In this document: in pieces, positions 24,729 to 33,846 of the stretch | Layout: the number at the start of each line of letters is the position of its first letter | Position numbering within the stretch: position 1 is the first letter of the stretch | NCBI RefSeq assembly: GCF_009192735.1 | Contig: NZ_VTFU01000001.1 | Coordinates: 682,001-746,000, forward strand | From: Arthrobacter gandavensis | GTDB lineage: Bacteria > Actinomycetota > Actinomycetes > Actinomycetales > Micrococcaceae | Direction: 5' to 3' | Length of the DNA: 64,000 nt | The notes under the pieces: model-generated | What the model was told of the DNA's origin: nothing | The model's database searches: none | What the model saw: the letters and a program-made list of their open reading frames with translations, nothing else | Position numbers and translations under genes: made by a program

Positions 24729-26213
24729 ATGGAAACACTTGTGGCAATTAACGACTCCATCTGGACACCCATGGCCTATTTCGCCCTAGCGGTGGGGCTC
24801 TTCTTCACGATCCTCACAGGTGCAATCCAGTTTCGCCGGCTACCGGACACGCTCCGTGAAATTGTCCGCAAGAAAGACTCCCCGGACGGGATCTCACCAC
24901 TTCAAGCCCTGTTGCTCACGATCGCGAGCCGCGTTGGCGTAGGAAACATCGCCGGAGTTGCAACGGCCATAGCGGCCGGCGGTCCCGGGGCACTCTTCTG
25001 GATGGTCACGTGCGCGCTCCTGGGTTCAGCCAGTGCCTACGCTGAAACCGTCCTGGCGCAGGTCTTCAAGCGCCGGATCAATGGGGAACACCGCGGAGGA
25101 ATCCCCTTCTACATTGAGCATGGCCTGAAGCTGAAATGGTTGGCTGTTGCAGTTTCAATCATCACGATGGTTGGTTACGGGCTGCTCTTCCCGGGGGTTC
25201 AGTCCAACAACATCGCTGCAAGTTTTGAGGGTGCCTTCGGGACACCGGTGTGGGTCACCGCCATTGGAATCACGATCCTGCTCGGATTCGTCATCGTTGG
25301 CGGAACCAAACGCATCGTGGGTGCCGCGCAGCTTATGGTGCCCGTCATGGCCGTTGGATACATTTTGGCAGCCCTTATTATTCTGGTGATGAACTGGCAG
25401 GAAATAATTCCGGCCTTCAGCTTGATCCTCTCGAGCGCCTTCGGCCTGCACCAAATCTTCGGCGGCATCGCCGGCGCCGCCATTGCCTGGGGCGTTAGGC
25501 GTGCCGTCTTCTCCAACGTGGCCGGCGTGGGCGAAGGAACCTACGCCTCCGCTGCGGCTGCCGTCTCACATCCGACAAAACAGGGCCTGGTGCAGTCCTT
25601 CTCCATCTTCATCGACACTGTAGTGGTCTGCTCAGCCACGGGCCTCATGATCATCATGACCGGCTCATACAACGTAACGGCCCCCGACGGTACCGTACTG
25701 GTTAGCAACGTACCCGGCCTCGAGGCTGGAGCGGCTTACACACAAAGCGCGGTCGACACGATATTCCCCGGCTTTGGACCAGCCTTCGTTGCTGTGGCCC
25801 TGTTCTTTTTTGCCTTCACTACCTTGGTCGCCTTCTTCTACATCGCCAAGACCAACCTGGTTTACCTGACCGGACGGGATGACAATCCAGTCTTGGAATG
25901 GGCCTTGAAAATCGGAATGCTGGCCATCACCTTCTACGGCTCTGTGGAATCAGCAGCGGTCATGTGGACCATCGGCGACATTGGTTACGGCTCCCTGGGC
26001 TGGATCAACATGCTGGTCCTGTTGTGCCTGAGCGGCGTCATCCTCAAGGTGACCAAAGACTACGACGCGCAACGCAAACGCGGAATTGATCCTCATTTCG
26101 ACCCGGCAGCCCTGGGCATCACGGGCGCCGATTATTGGGTCGAACGTCAAGGGGAAGCTGCTGCCACACCTGATGAAACACGTTCCACAGCACCCAATCC
26201 GCAGCTCCCCTAG
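24729..26213 (+). CDS. AGCS family sodium:amino acid symporter
   Basis: 494 residues, about 11 membrane segments. Family landmarks: IQFRRLPDTLREIVRKK, SPLQALLLTIASRVGVGNIAGVATAI, GGIPFYIEHGLKLKW, and IAWGVRRAVFSNVAGVGEGTYASAAA. The signature normally reading GTGNIAG is GVGNIAG here. AGCS carriers import alanine, glycine or D-amino acids with Na+. As the first gene before a hydroxyproline operon and sharing operator elements with it, this one probably takes up hydroxyproline or proline (inference). AAGGA precedes the ATG. Confidence 0.9.
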   Translation: METLVAINDSIWTPMAYFALAVGLFFTILTGAIQFRRLPDTLREIVRKKDSPDGISPLQALLLTIASRVGVGNIAGVATAIAAGGPGALFWMVTCALLGSASAYAETVLAQVFKRRINGEHRGGIPFYIEHGLKLKWLAVAVSIITMVGYGLLFPGVQSNNIAASFEGAFGTPVWVTAIGITILLGFVIVGGTKRIVGAAQLMVPVMAVGYILAALIILVMNWQEIIPAFSLILSSAFGLHQIFGGIAGAAIAWGVRRAVFSNVAGVGEGTYASAAAAVSHPTKQGLVQSFSIFIDTVVVCSATGLMIIMTGSYNVTAPDGTVLVSNVPGLEAGAAYTQSAVDTIFPGFGPAFVAVALFFFAFTTLVAFFYIAKTNLVYLTGRDDNPVLEWALKIGMLAITFYGSVESAAVMWTIGDIGYGSLGWINMLVLLCLSGVILKVTKDYDAQRKRGIDPHFDPAALGITGADYWVERQGEAAATPDETRSTAPNPQLP

Positions 26214-26247
26214 GCACATTCCGCCATCAGATCCACGAACTTGTCCA

Positions 26248-26284
26248 GTGCAATGTCACATGCTACGGTGACGTGACATTGCAC
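26248..26284. promoter_or_regulatory. Long perfect inverted repeat before the hydroxyproline operon
   Basis: GTGCAATGTCAC (26248-26259) and its exact complement GTGACATTGCAC (26273-26284) flank a 13-bp spacer, 62 bp upstream of the deaminase gene. TGTCACAT within it recurs in the promoter of the GntR gene (ATGTGACA at 34541-34548). It is the most probable operator of that regulator; a 12-bp arm with a long spacer could also hold two dimers. Confidence 0.65.
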
Positions 26285-26345
26285 ACGGGATCCCTGCTTC
26301 GTACCGCAGTTTGTTATCCATCCTGTTTTTCCTGAAAGGACCACC

Positions 26346-27251
26346 ATGACCGAGAACCGCAAACCCTGGCACGGCGTACTCGTTGCCACGGCCATTCCCC
26401 TGAACGATGACCTCAGCATCGACTACGACGGCTTCGCCGATCATGTACGGTTCCTCGCGGATAACGGCTGCGACGGCGTTGCTCCGAACGGATCGCTCGG
26501 TGAGTACCAGACGCTGAGCGAAGAGGAACGCGCCCGAGTTATTCAGACAGCCGTGGACGCCTCCCCCGAAGGCTTCACCGTCATGGCAGGTGTCGGCGCT
26601 TACGGTGGTCTGCAGTCCCAGAAATGGGCGGAGCAGGCCGCTGAGGCCGGCGCAGACGCACTGATGCTGCTGCCGCCGAACTCATACCGCGCCAATGAAG
26701 ACGAAGTGGTTGAGCATTACCGCCTCGCTGCGAAGGCTGGGGTTCCAATCGTGGCCTATAACAACCCCATCGACACAAAAGTGGATTTGACTCCCAGCCT
26801 GATCGCCCGCCTGTACAACGAAGACCTCATCGTCGGCGTCAAGGAGTTCACCGGCGACGTGCGCCGGGCATACGAAATCAAGGAACTGGCGCCGGGAATG
26901 GACTTGCTGATCGGCACCGATGACACCGTTCTGGAAATGGGCATTGCCGGCGCAGTTGGTTGGGTGGCCGGGTACCCGAACGCCATCCCCCAGTCCACGG
27001 TTGAGCTCTACAAGCTTTCGACTTCCGGAAACATTTCGGATCTGCCCAGGGCCCGCGAAATCTACCGGGATCTTCACTCCCTTCTGCGGTGGGACAGCAA
27101 AACCGAATTTGTCCAGGCCATCAAACTCTCCATGGATGTTGCCGGACGCAAGGGTGGCGCTTGCCGTCCGCCGCGAGGCCCCTTAACCGAGGCTGTGCGT
27201 GATGCCGTAATCCGCGACACGGAAGCCGCGCTCGCCAAGGGATACAAGTAA
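26346..27251 (+). CDS. DapA-family lyase, probable 1-pyrroline-4-hydroxy-2-carboxylate deaminase
   Basis: 301 residues, the TIM-barrel of the dihydrodipicolinate synthase/N-acetylneuraminate lyase family. Schiff-base Lys166 is in LIVGVKEFTGD and the catalytic-site Tyr138 in VAYNNP. The substrate loop reads NGSLGEYQTLSEEER rather than the GTTGE of true DapA. In bacterial hydroxyproline catabolism this family deaminates 1-pyrroline-4-hydroxy-2-carboxylate to 2-oxoglutarate semialdehyde. The epimerase, D-hydroxyproline dehydrogenase and semialdehyde dehydrogenase genes that follow make this the best assignment. A 16-bp hairpin separates it from the epimerase gene. Confidence 0.85.
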   Translation: MTENRKPWHGVLVATAIPLNDDLSIDYDGFADHVRFLADNGCDGVAPNGSLGEYQTLSEEERARVIQTAVDASPEGFTVMAGVGAYGGLQSQKWAEQAAEAGADALMLLPPNSYRANEDEVVEHYRLAAKAGVPIVAYNNPIDTKVDLTPSLIARLYNEDLIVGVKEFTGDVRRAYEIKELAPGMDLLIGTDDTVLEMGIAGAVGWVAGYPNAIPQSTVELYKLSTSGNISDLPRAREIYRDLHSLLRWDSKTEFVQAIKLSMDVAGRKGGACRPPRGPLTEAVRDAVIRDTEAALAKGYK

Positions 27252-27265
27252 GCTGTCTCCGCCAT

Positions 27266-27302
27266 GCGGTGCGTCCCGGGTCACACACCCGGGACGCACC
27301 GC
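27266..27302 (+). other. Intercistronic hairpin between deaminase and epimerase genes
   Basis: Perfect 16-bp stem GCGGTGCGTCCCGGGT / ACCCGGGACGCACCGC with loop CACAC. No T-run follows, and the next gene has its own TAAGGAAC ribosome-binding site. It more likely adjusts RNA stability or gives partial termination inside the operon than marks its end. Confidence 0.75.
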
Positions 27303-27329
27303 CACCAGATTCTAAGGAACGCCTGCCGC

Positions 27330-28331
27330 ATGAGAACCAGCCGCATTTTTCACGCCGTGGACTCGCACACCGAGGGCATGCCCACCCGGGTTATTACCGG
27401 TGGGGTTGGCACCATCCCAGGCTCCACCATGGCGGAACGCAGGCTGTGGTTTATGGAGCACGATGACTGGATCCGCACTCTCCTGATGACCGAACCGCGA
27501 GGTCACGCGTCCATGAGCGGAGCGATTCTGCAACCGTCCACCCGCCCGGATGCTGACTACGGCGTCCTGTATATCGAGGTTTCCGGATTGCTTCCCATGT
27601 GCGGGCACGGCACGATCGGCGTCGCCACCGTTCTGGTGGAGACCGGAATGGTGCCGGTACAGGAACCGCTGACCACGGTGAGGCTGGATACTCCTGCGGG
27701 ACTTGTCATCGCCGAGGTCGCGGTGCGGGACGGACGCGCGGAGTCCGTGACCATCACTAATGTCCCCTCATATGTGGACCGCCTGGATGCCGCCGTGCAC
27801 GTCCCGGGGTACGGACAGGTGCAGTATGACCTGGCGTTCGGGGGAAACTTTTATGCCTTCGTGTCGCTGGATTCGTTGGGCCTGCCCTTCGAGCGGGAGC
27901 GAAAGGACGACTTACTCCGTGCGGGCCTGGCCATCATGGATGCGATCAATGTCGACAACGAACCGGTGCACCCGGAACGAAGCGACATTCGTGGATGCCA
28001 TCACGTGTATCTGGAGGCACCCGGATCAACGGCCCTGCATTCCCGTCACGCCATGGCCATCCACCCAGGGTGGTTTGACCGGTCCCCCTGCGGCACCGGG
28101 ACCAGCGCACGGATGGCCCAGCTGCACGCACGCAAAGAACTGGCCATGGACACGGACTTTTTGAACGAGTCCTACATCGGGTCGCGCTTCACTGGAAGGC
28201 TCATCGGTGAGACAACTGTTGCCGGCATCCCCGCCGTCATTCCGACCGTTACCGGCCGGGCCTGGTTAACCGGGACCGCCCAGTACTTCCTGGATCCGTC
28301 CGATCCCTTTCCCGAAGGATTCCTGCTGTGA
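27330..28331 (+). CDS. 4-hydroxyproline 2-epimerase (proline racemase family)
   Basis: 333 residues. The two catalytic thiols of the epimerase/racemase family are both present: Cys91 in LPMCGHGTIG and Cys254 in RSPCGTGTSA, so this is a racemase/epimerase rather than the Thr-containing dehydratase variant. The N-terminus IFHAVDSHTEGMPTRVITGG matches 4-hydroxyproline 2-epimerases. It converts trans-4-hydroxy-L-proline to cis-4-hydroxy-D-proline, the substrate of the dehydrogenase encoded at 29323-32314. The start at 27330 is chosen over earlier in-frame codons because of TAAGGAAC upstream. The stop overlaps the next start (GTGTGA). Confidence 0.9.
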   Translation: MRTSRIFHAVDSHTEGMPTRVITGGVGTIPGSTMAERRLWFMEHDDWIRTLLMTEPRGHASMSGAILQPSTRPDADYGVLYIEVSGLLPMCGHGTIGVATVLVETGMVPVQEPLTTVRLDTPAGLVIAEVAVRDGRAESVTITNVPSYVDRLDAAVHVPGYGQVQYDLAFGGNFYAFVSLDSLGLPFERERKDDLLRAGLAIMDAINVDNEPVHPERSDIRGCHHVYLEAPGSTALHSRHAMAIHPGWFDRSPCGTGTSARMAQLHARKELAMDTDFLNESYIGSRFTGRLIGETTVAGIPAVIPTVTGRAWLTGTAQYFLDPSDPFPEGFLL

Positions 28332-29282
28332 CCATCCCCTATTTCGACGGCGCCGCAGTGCGCGCCGCTGCCCCGTTTCCCGCTGCGGTCTCCGCTCTGG
28401 AGACCGCCCTGCGCGGTTCAGTGGATCCCGAGGATGACAGCCCCCCGCCTGTTCAGCCCTGGTCCGGCCGGCGAATTCCTGATCATGCCCACCAACGGGG
28501 CCCGCTACAGCGGCGTCAAGGTCCTTACTGTCGCACCGTCCAACCCGAAACAAGGGCTGGATAAGATCCAGGGCGTCTATGTTCTGTTCGACTCCCGGAC
28601 ATCGGCTCCGCTGGCGACGATGGATGGCACGCAACTGACCGCGGTTCGCACTCCTGCAACAACCCTGCTGGCCGTGCGGCACATGGCTAAGGCTGCCCCC
28701 GAGTCTGCGCCCTTTCCCTCCGACCCGCTGTTCCTGGTCTTCGGTGCCGGAGTGCAGGCCCTGAACCATATCCGCGCGGGCAAGGCACTTTTCCCGACCG
28801 CCCGGTTCGCCGTCATTGGGCGCAGCCCGGACCGGGTGTCAGCCCTGATCAGCGAACTGGACGGCGAAGGAATCGCCGTCGCCCAAGGAACAGAAGCACT
28901 GGTCCCGGAAGCTGACGTGATTCTGTGCGTCACGACGTCGTCAGTCCCCCTTTTCAACGGCTCACTGCCGGCCGCCAACGCCATTATCGCGTCCGTGGGC
29001 CAGCATGGCCTCGACGCCAGGGAAGTGGATGCCACGCTGGTCCTGAGAAGCGACGTAGTCGTGGAAGGCCGGGCTTCGGCCTGGCGGGAAAGCGGAGACC
29101 TCATTCCGGCCCGAAGCGTTGAGCAGTGGCAGCAACTGCCACCGGTCAACCTGCGCGAACTCGTCCTGGGCGAGCTGGTCCGCACCCCCGGCCGCCCCTG
29201 CCTCTACTCAGGGGTGGGGATGGCTTGGCAGGATCTGGTGACCGCATCGCTGGTTTTCGAATCGCCCGGCTCACCGTCATGA
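28328..29282 (+). pseudogene. Ornithine cyclodeaminase-family reductase, frameshifted in a C tract
   Basis: The N-terminal frame from GTG 28328 (TIPYFDGAAVRAAAPFPAAVS) reaches DPEDDSP, then the family sequence continues in another frame as RLFSPGPAGEFLIMPTNGARYSG through the NAD(P) loop FGAGVQALNHI to 29282. The switch falls at six C residues (28441-28446), where five would keep one frame of about 318 codons. Members in such clusters are delta1-pyrroline-2-carboxylate or related imine reductases. With the tract as read, only about 78 residues are made from the first start. Replication slippage, phase variation or base-call error are all possible. Confidence 0.85.
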
Positions 29283-29322
29283 CCCGGACTCTTTCTCCAG
29301 CAACTGCCCAGGAGGTGCCACG

Positions 29323-30510
29323 GTGAACGCTTCCGCCGACGTCGTCATTATTGGGGCCGGCGTCATTGGTGCAGCCACAGCCTACTTCGCCAGCCTTAAG
29401 GGGCTCCGGGTCACCGTCCTGGAACAGGGGACGCCCGGAAGCGGAACTTCTTCGGCCTGCGAGGGAAACATTCTGGTTTCGGACAAAGAGCTCGGCCCTG
29501 AGCTCGAATTGACCCGATACTCGCTCAGCGTCTGGCACGGTGACTTGGAGGAGCACAAGGACCTGTGGGAATTTGAGTCCAAGGGCGGGGTAATTGTTGC
29601 CTCACGTGAGAGCAGCTTGGAATCCCTGAACCGGGTGATGGCCAGGCAGGCCAGCTTCGGAGTGTCAGTCGCGCCTTTGGATGCCGCCGACCTGAGGGCG
29701 CTGGAACCCAATATCAATCCCGCTGCGCTTGGCGGGGCGAGCTACCCGGAGGACTGCCAGGTGCAGCCCATGCTGGTGGTTGCCCATCTGCTCCGGCTGG
29801 CACGCCAAAACGGTGCGAAGGTGATATCGAATACCAAGGTCACCGGCTTCCTGCGCCGAGGGGATTCCGTGATGGGGGTGCGGTCCGCTGCAGGGGACTT
29901 TCACGCAGGCGCCGTCGTGAACTGCACTGGAACGTGGGCGGGAGAACTGGCGGCCTTGGCCGGCGTGAGGGTACCGGTTCTGCCCCGGCGCGGTTTTGTG
30001 ATGGTCACCGAACCACTTCCGCCGATGGTCCACCACAAGGTTTACGCGGCGGAATACATAGATAACGTGGGCAGCTCTGATGCCGGTCTCCAGGCCTCCC
30101 CCGTTGTTGAAGGGACGGCTTCCGGCACCATACTGATTGGCTCCAGCCGTGAGCGCGTGGGCTTTGATTCCAGAGTCAGCACAGAGGCACTGCAACGTAT
30201 GGCAGCCAACGCTCTTGACCTGTTCCCGTTCCTGGAACAGGTCAAGGTTCTGCGCCACTACCACGGCTTCCGTCCCTACTGCCCTGATCATTTGCCCGTC
30301 ATCGGACCCGACGAGCGGGCGCCGGGGCTATGGCATTCGGCCGGGCACGAAGGAGCAGGAATTGGACTTTCGGCCGGAACCGGAAAACTGCTCGCGCAGG
30401 CGCTTGCCGGTGAAACCACTGATCTGCCCTTGGACGAGTTTGCGCCGGCACGCTTTGGAGAAGATCCACCGGCCACAGTCTTTTCAGCCCGAGAGGAGAC
30501 CCGAGCATGA
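29323..30510 (+). CDS. D-hydroxyproline dehydrogenase, FAD-dependent DAO-type subunit
   Basis: 395 residues. N-terminal dinucleotide site VVIIGAGVIGAATAYFASLKG, then the DAO-superfamily fold (GFVMVTEPLPP, and C-terminal YHGFRPYCPDHLPVIGPDE and HEGAGIGLSAGTGKLLAQAL). It resembles the HcnC/OoxB-like subunit of membrane or soluble D-amino-acid dehydrogenases. With the two following genes, joined by ATGA overlaps, it forms the three-part enzyme that oxidises cis-4-hydroxy-D-proline to 1-pyrroline-4-hydroxy-2-carboxylate. Confidence 0.9.
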   Translation: MNASADVVIIGAGVIGAATAYFASLKGLRVTVLEQGTPGSGTSSACEGNILVSDKELGPELELTRYSLSVWHGDLEEHKDLWEFESKGGVIVASRESSLESLNRVMARQASFGVSVAPLDAADLRALEPNINPAALGGASYPEDCQVQPMLVVAHLLRLARQNGAKVISNTKVTGFLRRGDSVMGVRSAAGDFHAGAVVNCTGTWAGELAALAGVRVPVLPRRGFVMVTEPLPPMVHHKVYAAEYIDNVGSSDAGLQASPVVEGTASGTILIGSSRERVGFDSRVSTEALQRMAANALDLFPFLEQVKVLRHYHGFRPYCPDHLPVIGPDERAPGLWHSAGHEGAGIGLSAGTGKLLAQALAGETTDLPLDEFAPARFGEDPPATVFSAREETRA

Positions 30511-30854
30511 AGCAGCGGAGAACACCCGCGGCAGCGGAGCCAGAGCAGACCCCCATGGTGGTGAATGCAGACTTCGAGGGCAGGCCACTCCAGGCCCAAG
30601 CCGGACAAACCGTGGGAGCAGCCCTCATCGGCGCAGGCATTAAAGCCTGGCGCGGCACCCGCGGTGCCGGCCGGCCGCGCGGCCTTTTCTGTGGGATCGG
30701 GGTTTGCTACGACTGCCTGGTGACCATCGACGGCAGCCCTAACCAACGTGCCTGCCTCGCCGAAGTCACCGATGGAATGGAGATCCGAGGAACGCTCAGC
30801 GCTGAGGCTGAGGCAACCCCGGAACAAGCACCGACAACGGGAGACCGCAAATGA
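30507..30854 (+). CDS. (2Fe-2S)-binding subunit of D-hydroxyproline dehydrogenase (HcnA-like)
   Basis: 115 residues, an HcnA-like ferredoxin-fold domain. The four cluster cysteines sit in FCGIGVCYDCLVTIDG and NQRAC (C-x4-C-x2-C-x12-C). It starts in the ATGA overlapping the upstream stop and itself ends in an ATGA shared with the next gene, which points to fixed stoichiometry with its neighbours. It transfers electrons between the flavin subunits. Confidence 0.92.
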   Translation: MKQRRTPAAAEPEQTPMVVNADFEGRPLQAQAGQTVGAALIGAGIKAWRGTRGAGRPRGLFCGIGVCYDCLVTIDGSPNQRACLAEVTDGMEIRGTLSAEAEATPEQAPTTGDRK

Positions 30855-32314
30855 ACCGCATAATTTCGGCAGCGGTCGTGGTTGTTGGCGCAGGTCCGGC
30901 CGGGCTGGCCGCTGCAGCAGCCGCAGCGGACCGCGGCGCCAGCGTGGTGGTCATTGACAGCGGGGGCCAGCCTGGCGGGCAATATTGGCGTCACCGGTCC
31001 GAACGCACTTTTCCTGATTCAGACGGCGCAGGCCATCACGGATGGAAGACGTACCGTGGCCTGCGCCGGCGCTTCGACGCCGCAGTTGCAGACGGACGGC
31101 TCAGGTATTTTCCCGGCCAGCAGGTGTGGATGGCGCAGCAGGCTGAGGACGGGTTTGTTCTGCGCACCAGCCCTGCGGTGGATTCGGGAGCTCAGGGAAT
31201 AACCGTATCGGCCCTGAAGCTGGTGCTGTGCACCGGCGGATACGACCGTCAACTGCCGGTGCCCGGCTGGGATCTCCCCGGTGTCATGGCAGCCGGCGGA
31301 ATTCAGGGGTTCATCAAGGCCAACGGCATGCTGCCCGGCAAACGGTTTGTCATTGCCGGTACCGGGCCGTTCCTGCTGTCCGTGGCCGCCGGTATTGCTG
31401 AGGCCGGCGGTAAGGTGCTGGGAGTTTATGATTCCGCGGCACTTACCAACTGGGTGCCTCATCTGCATGCCGCAGCGCTGGTCCCCGAGAAGGCGCTGGA
31501 GGGTGCGGAGTATGCCGGCGTTTTCGCACGCCACCGTATTCCCTACCGCACCCGTACCGTCGTCACAGAGGTGTTGGGCGCTGACTGTGTGGAGGGAGTA
31601 CGGACGGCAAAGGTCGATAACCGCGGCCGGATTCGGCATGGAACCGAGAGGACCATCCGCGGCGTGGACACGGTCGGCTTCGGCTGGGGGTTTACCCCTC
31701 AGCTTGAGCTTCCGGCCGCCTTGGGCGTGCAGACCTCCGTCGACACTGATGGGTCGCTGGTGGGAACGGTGAACGATCGCCAGGAGTCGAGTGTCCCAGG
31801 TCTTTTCCTTGCCGGCGAGATCACCGGCGTCGGCGGAGCTGCGTTGTCCGTGCTCGAGGGGGACACCGCCGGTACAGCTGCCGCCCTCAGCCTGGCCGGA
31901 ACTCCCGTTCCGCCTCGCCGGGACCGGAAAAACGCCTACCGGAGATTCGCTGCCGCGATGCATGCCGCGCACCCAGTGCCCGCGGTGTGGCTCCAGTGGC
32001 AGCGCCAGGACACCCTGCTTTGCCGCTGCGAGGAAGTCACGGTCGGAGAAGCACAGCACGCCCTCGATACCCTCGAGGCCTCGGATTCGCGAACCCTGAA
32101 GTCACTGACCCGCACAGGGATGGGTTGGTGCCAGGGCCGGGTGTGCGGCTTTGCAGCCAGCTGCCTGACGGCCGGCCAAAATGCAGCTCCATCAGAGGTC
32201 TCGCTCGCTTCCACCGCCAAGCGGCCCTTGGCCTCCCCCGTCAGCATAGGCAACTTGGCTGCCCTGACCGGCCCTATCGATCCACCCCCTAGTAGAACGG
32301 AGTCACCGGCATGA
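30851..32314 (+). CDS. NAD(P)/FAD-dependent oxidoreductase subunit of D-hydroxyproline dehydrogenase (HcnB-like)
   Basis: 487 residues. FAD loop VVVVGAGPAGLAAAAAAADRG, second dinucleotide loop FVIAGTGPFLLSVAAGIAEAGG, and FLAGEITGVGGAALSVLEGDTAG typical of the HcnB/OoxA group. A C-terminal BFD-like [2Fe-2S] domain has cysteines in LLCRCEEVTVG and GWCQGRVCGF. It belongs to the same complex as the 29323 and 30507 products and overlaps the dehydrogenase gene downstream by ATGA. Confidence 0.9.
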   Translation: MNRIISAAVVVVGAGPAGLAAAAAAADRGASVVVIDSGGQPGGQYWRHRSERTFPDSDGAGHHGWKTYRGLRRRFDAAVADGRLRYFPGQQVWMAQQAEDGFVLRTSPAVDSGAQGITVSALKLVLCTGGYDRQLPVPGWDLPGVMAAGGIQGFIKANGMLPGKRFVIAGTGPFLLSVAAGIAEAGGKVLGVYDSAALTNWVPHLHAAALVPEKALEGAEYAGVFARHRIPYRTRTVVTEVLGADCVEGVRTAKVDNRGRIRHGTERTIRGVDTVGFGWGFTPQLELPAALGVQTSVDTDGSLVGTVNDRQESSVPGLFLAGEITGVGGAALSVLEGDTAGTAAALSLAGTPVPPRRDRKNAYRRFAAAMHAAHPVPAVWLQWQRQDTLLCRCEEVTVGEAQHALDTLEASDSRTLKSLTRTGMGWCQGRVCGFAASCLTAGQNAAPSEVSLASTAKRPLASPVSIGNLAALTGPIDPPPSRTESPA

Positions 32315-33780
32315 CCGAAGTAACTCTTTCCCGTCCCGCTGGGACCACTGACGTAGAACTTGAGGCCGTGTTGTCTGCCGCCTCGGCTGCCGCGGCGCCC
32401 CTGGCCGCTTTCCGGCCCAGTGAGCGGGCAGCATTCCTTGACGCTGCTGCAGATGCCCTCAATGCGGCGGCTCCCGAGCTGATCCCGGTGGCCATGCGGG
32501 AAACACGCCTGCCTGAAGCCCGGCTCAAGGGCGAACTCAAACGCACTACCTTCCAGCTGCAGCTTTTTGCGCAGGTCTTGCGCGACGGCAGCTACCTTGA
32601 TGCCCGGATCGACCATGCGGATCAGGACTGGCCTATGGGTGCTCCCCGGCCGGATCTTCGGCGTGTACTTGAACCGCTCGGGCCCGTTGTGGTCTTTGCA
32701 GCCAGCAATTTTCCGTTTGCCTTCTCCGTTGCCGGTGGTGATACCGCCTCAGCGCTGGCAGCGGGGAACCCCGTCCTGCTGAAGGCACACTCCGGGCATC
32801 CGGAGCTGTCGGCCCTCACCGCAGCTGTCCTCACGGGTGCGCTTACCGACGCGGGCGCTCCGAAGGGAACCTTTGCCGTGGTTTACGGAACCGCGGCCGG
32901 CAGGGACGTGCTTACTGACCCCCGAGTCAAAGCCGGATCCTTCACCGGATCCATTTCCGGCGGCCGGGCATTATTTGATTTGGCAGCTTCCCGCCCAGAT
33001 CCCATTCCCTTCTTCGGGGAGCTGGGCAGCAACAACCCGGTCTTCGTCACTGAAGCGGCGGCAGCTGAACGCGGGACGGAGCTTGCGACTGCCTTTATTG
33101 CCTCTTTCACGGGCAGTGCCGGGCAGCTTTGCACCAAGCCCGGAACCTTGTTTGTTCCGGCTGGGTCGGACCTGGTGGCGCAGCTGAGTGCAGCGGCCTT
33201 GCCTCCGGCTGCACCGCTGCTGAACCCGCGTATCCAAGACGGCTACGTGGAGGTCCTTCAAGAACTCAGCGGTCATCCGAAGATCGAGATCCTGGTGCAA
33301 GGGTCGGACCCGCTTGCCGATCCCCCTAGCCCCACTCTCCTGCTGACGACGGCGAAGGATATGCTTGCTGACCCGCGAAGCCTTCAGGTTGAGTGCTTTG
33401 GTCCGACCGCATTGGTGGTGGAGTACTCCTCCGAAACTCAGCTTGTGCCCTTGGCCGAGAGTCTCGAAGGACAGCTGACCGCCACCATCCACGGGATGGA
33501 CACTTGCCGTGTCGAAGAGCTGGTCGCTGTCTTGGCCCGCAAGGCTGGCCGGGTGCTGTGGAATGACTGGCCCACCGGGGTTTCGGTTACCTACGCCCAG
33601 CAGCATGGAGGCCCCTACCCTGCCACCACTGCTGGAGGATCCACCTCGGTCGGCACCGCGGCCATCAGCCGGTTCCTGCGCCCGGTGGCCTACCAGGGGT
33701 TCCCGTCCCATCTGCTGCCCGAGGCACTTCAGGACGACAATCCTCTGAGCCTGCCCCGGATGGTGGACGGCAAACGGTAG
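32311..33780 (+). CDS. 2-oxoglutarate semialdehyde dehydrogenase (aldehyde dehydrogenase family)
   Basis: 489 residues. Catalytic Cys in GSAGQLCTKPGTLF, Glu in FFGELGSNNPVFV, and Asn in AASNFPFAFSVAGGDTASAL. The pattern matches the 2,5-dioxovalerate (2-oxoglutarate semialdehyde) dehydrogenase branch. It completes hydroxyproline breakdown by giving 2-oxoglutarate with NAD(P)+. Last gene of the operon; a strong bidirectional hairpin follows. Confidence 0.9.
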   Translation: MTEVTLSRPAGTTDVELEAVLSAASAAAAPLAAFRPSERAAFLDAAADALNAAAPELIPVAMRETRLPEARLKGELKRTTFQLQLFAQVLRDGSYLDARIDHADQDWPMGAPRPDLRRVLEPLGPVVVFAASNFPFAFSVAGGDTASALAAGNPVLLKAHSGHPELSALTAAVLTGALTDAGAPKGTFAVVYGTAAGRDVLTDPRVKAGSFTGSISGGRALFDLAASRPDPIPFFGELGSNNPVFVTEAAAAERGTELATAFIASFTGSAGQLCTKPGTLFVPAGSDLVAQLSAAALPPAAPLLNPRIQDGYVEVLQELSGHPKIEILVQGSDPLADPPSPTLLLTTAKDMLADPRSLQVECFGPTALVVEYSSETQLVPLAESLEGQLTATIHGMDTCRVEELVAVLARKAGRVLWNDWPTGVSVTYAQQHGGPYPATTAGGSTSVGTAAISRFLRPVAYQGFPSHLLPEALQDDNPLSLPRMVDGKR

Positions 33781-33804
33781 GTTGCGCGCCAGACTGTAGA
33801 ATCC

Positions 33805-33846
33805 GGGCGTTGCCGCCGGTGTTTTAGGACGCCGGCGGCGACGCCC
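33805..33846. terminator. Bidirectional terminator between the operon and its GntR gene
   Basis: A 15-bp stem (GGGCGTTGCCGCCGG with CCGGCGGCGACGCCC, one G-T pair) around a 12-nt loop. Its right arm lies in the last codons of the convergent GntR gene. Confidence 0.7.
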
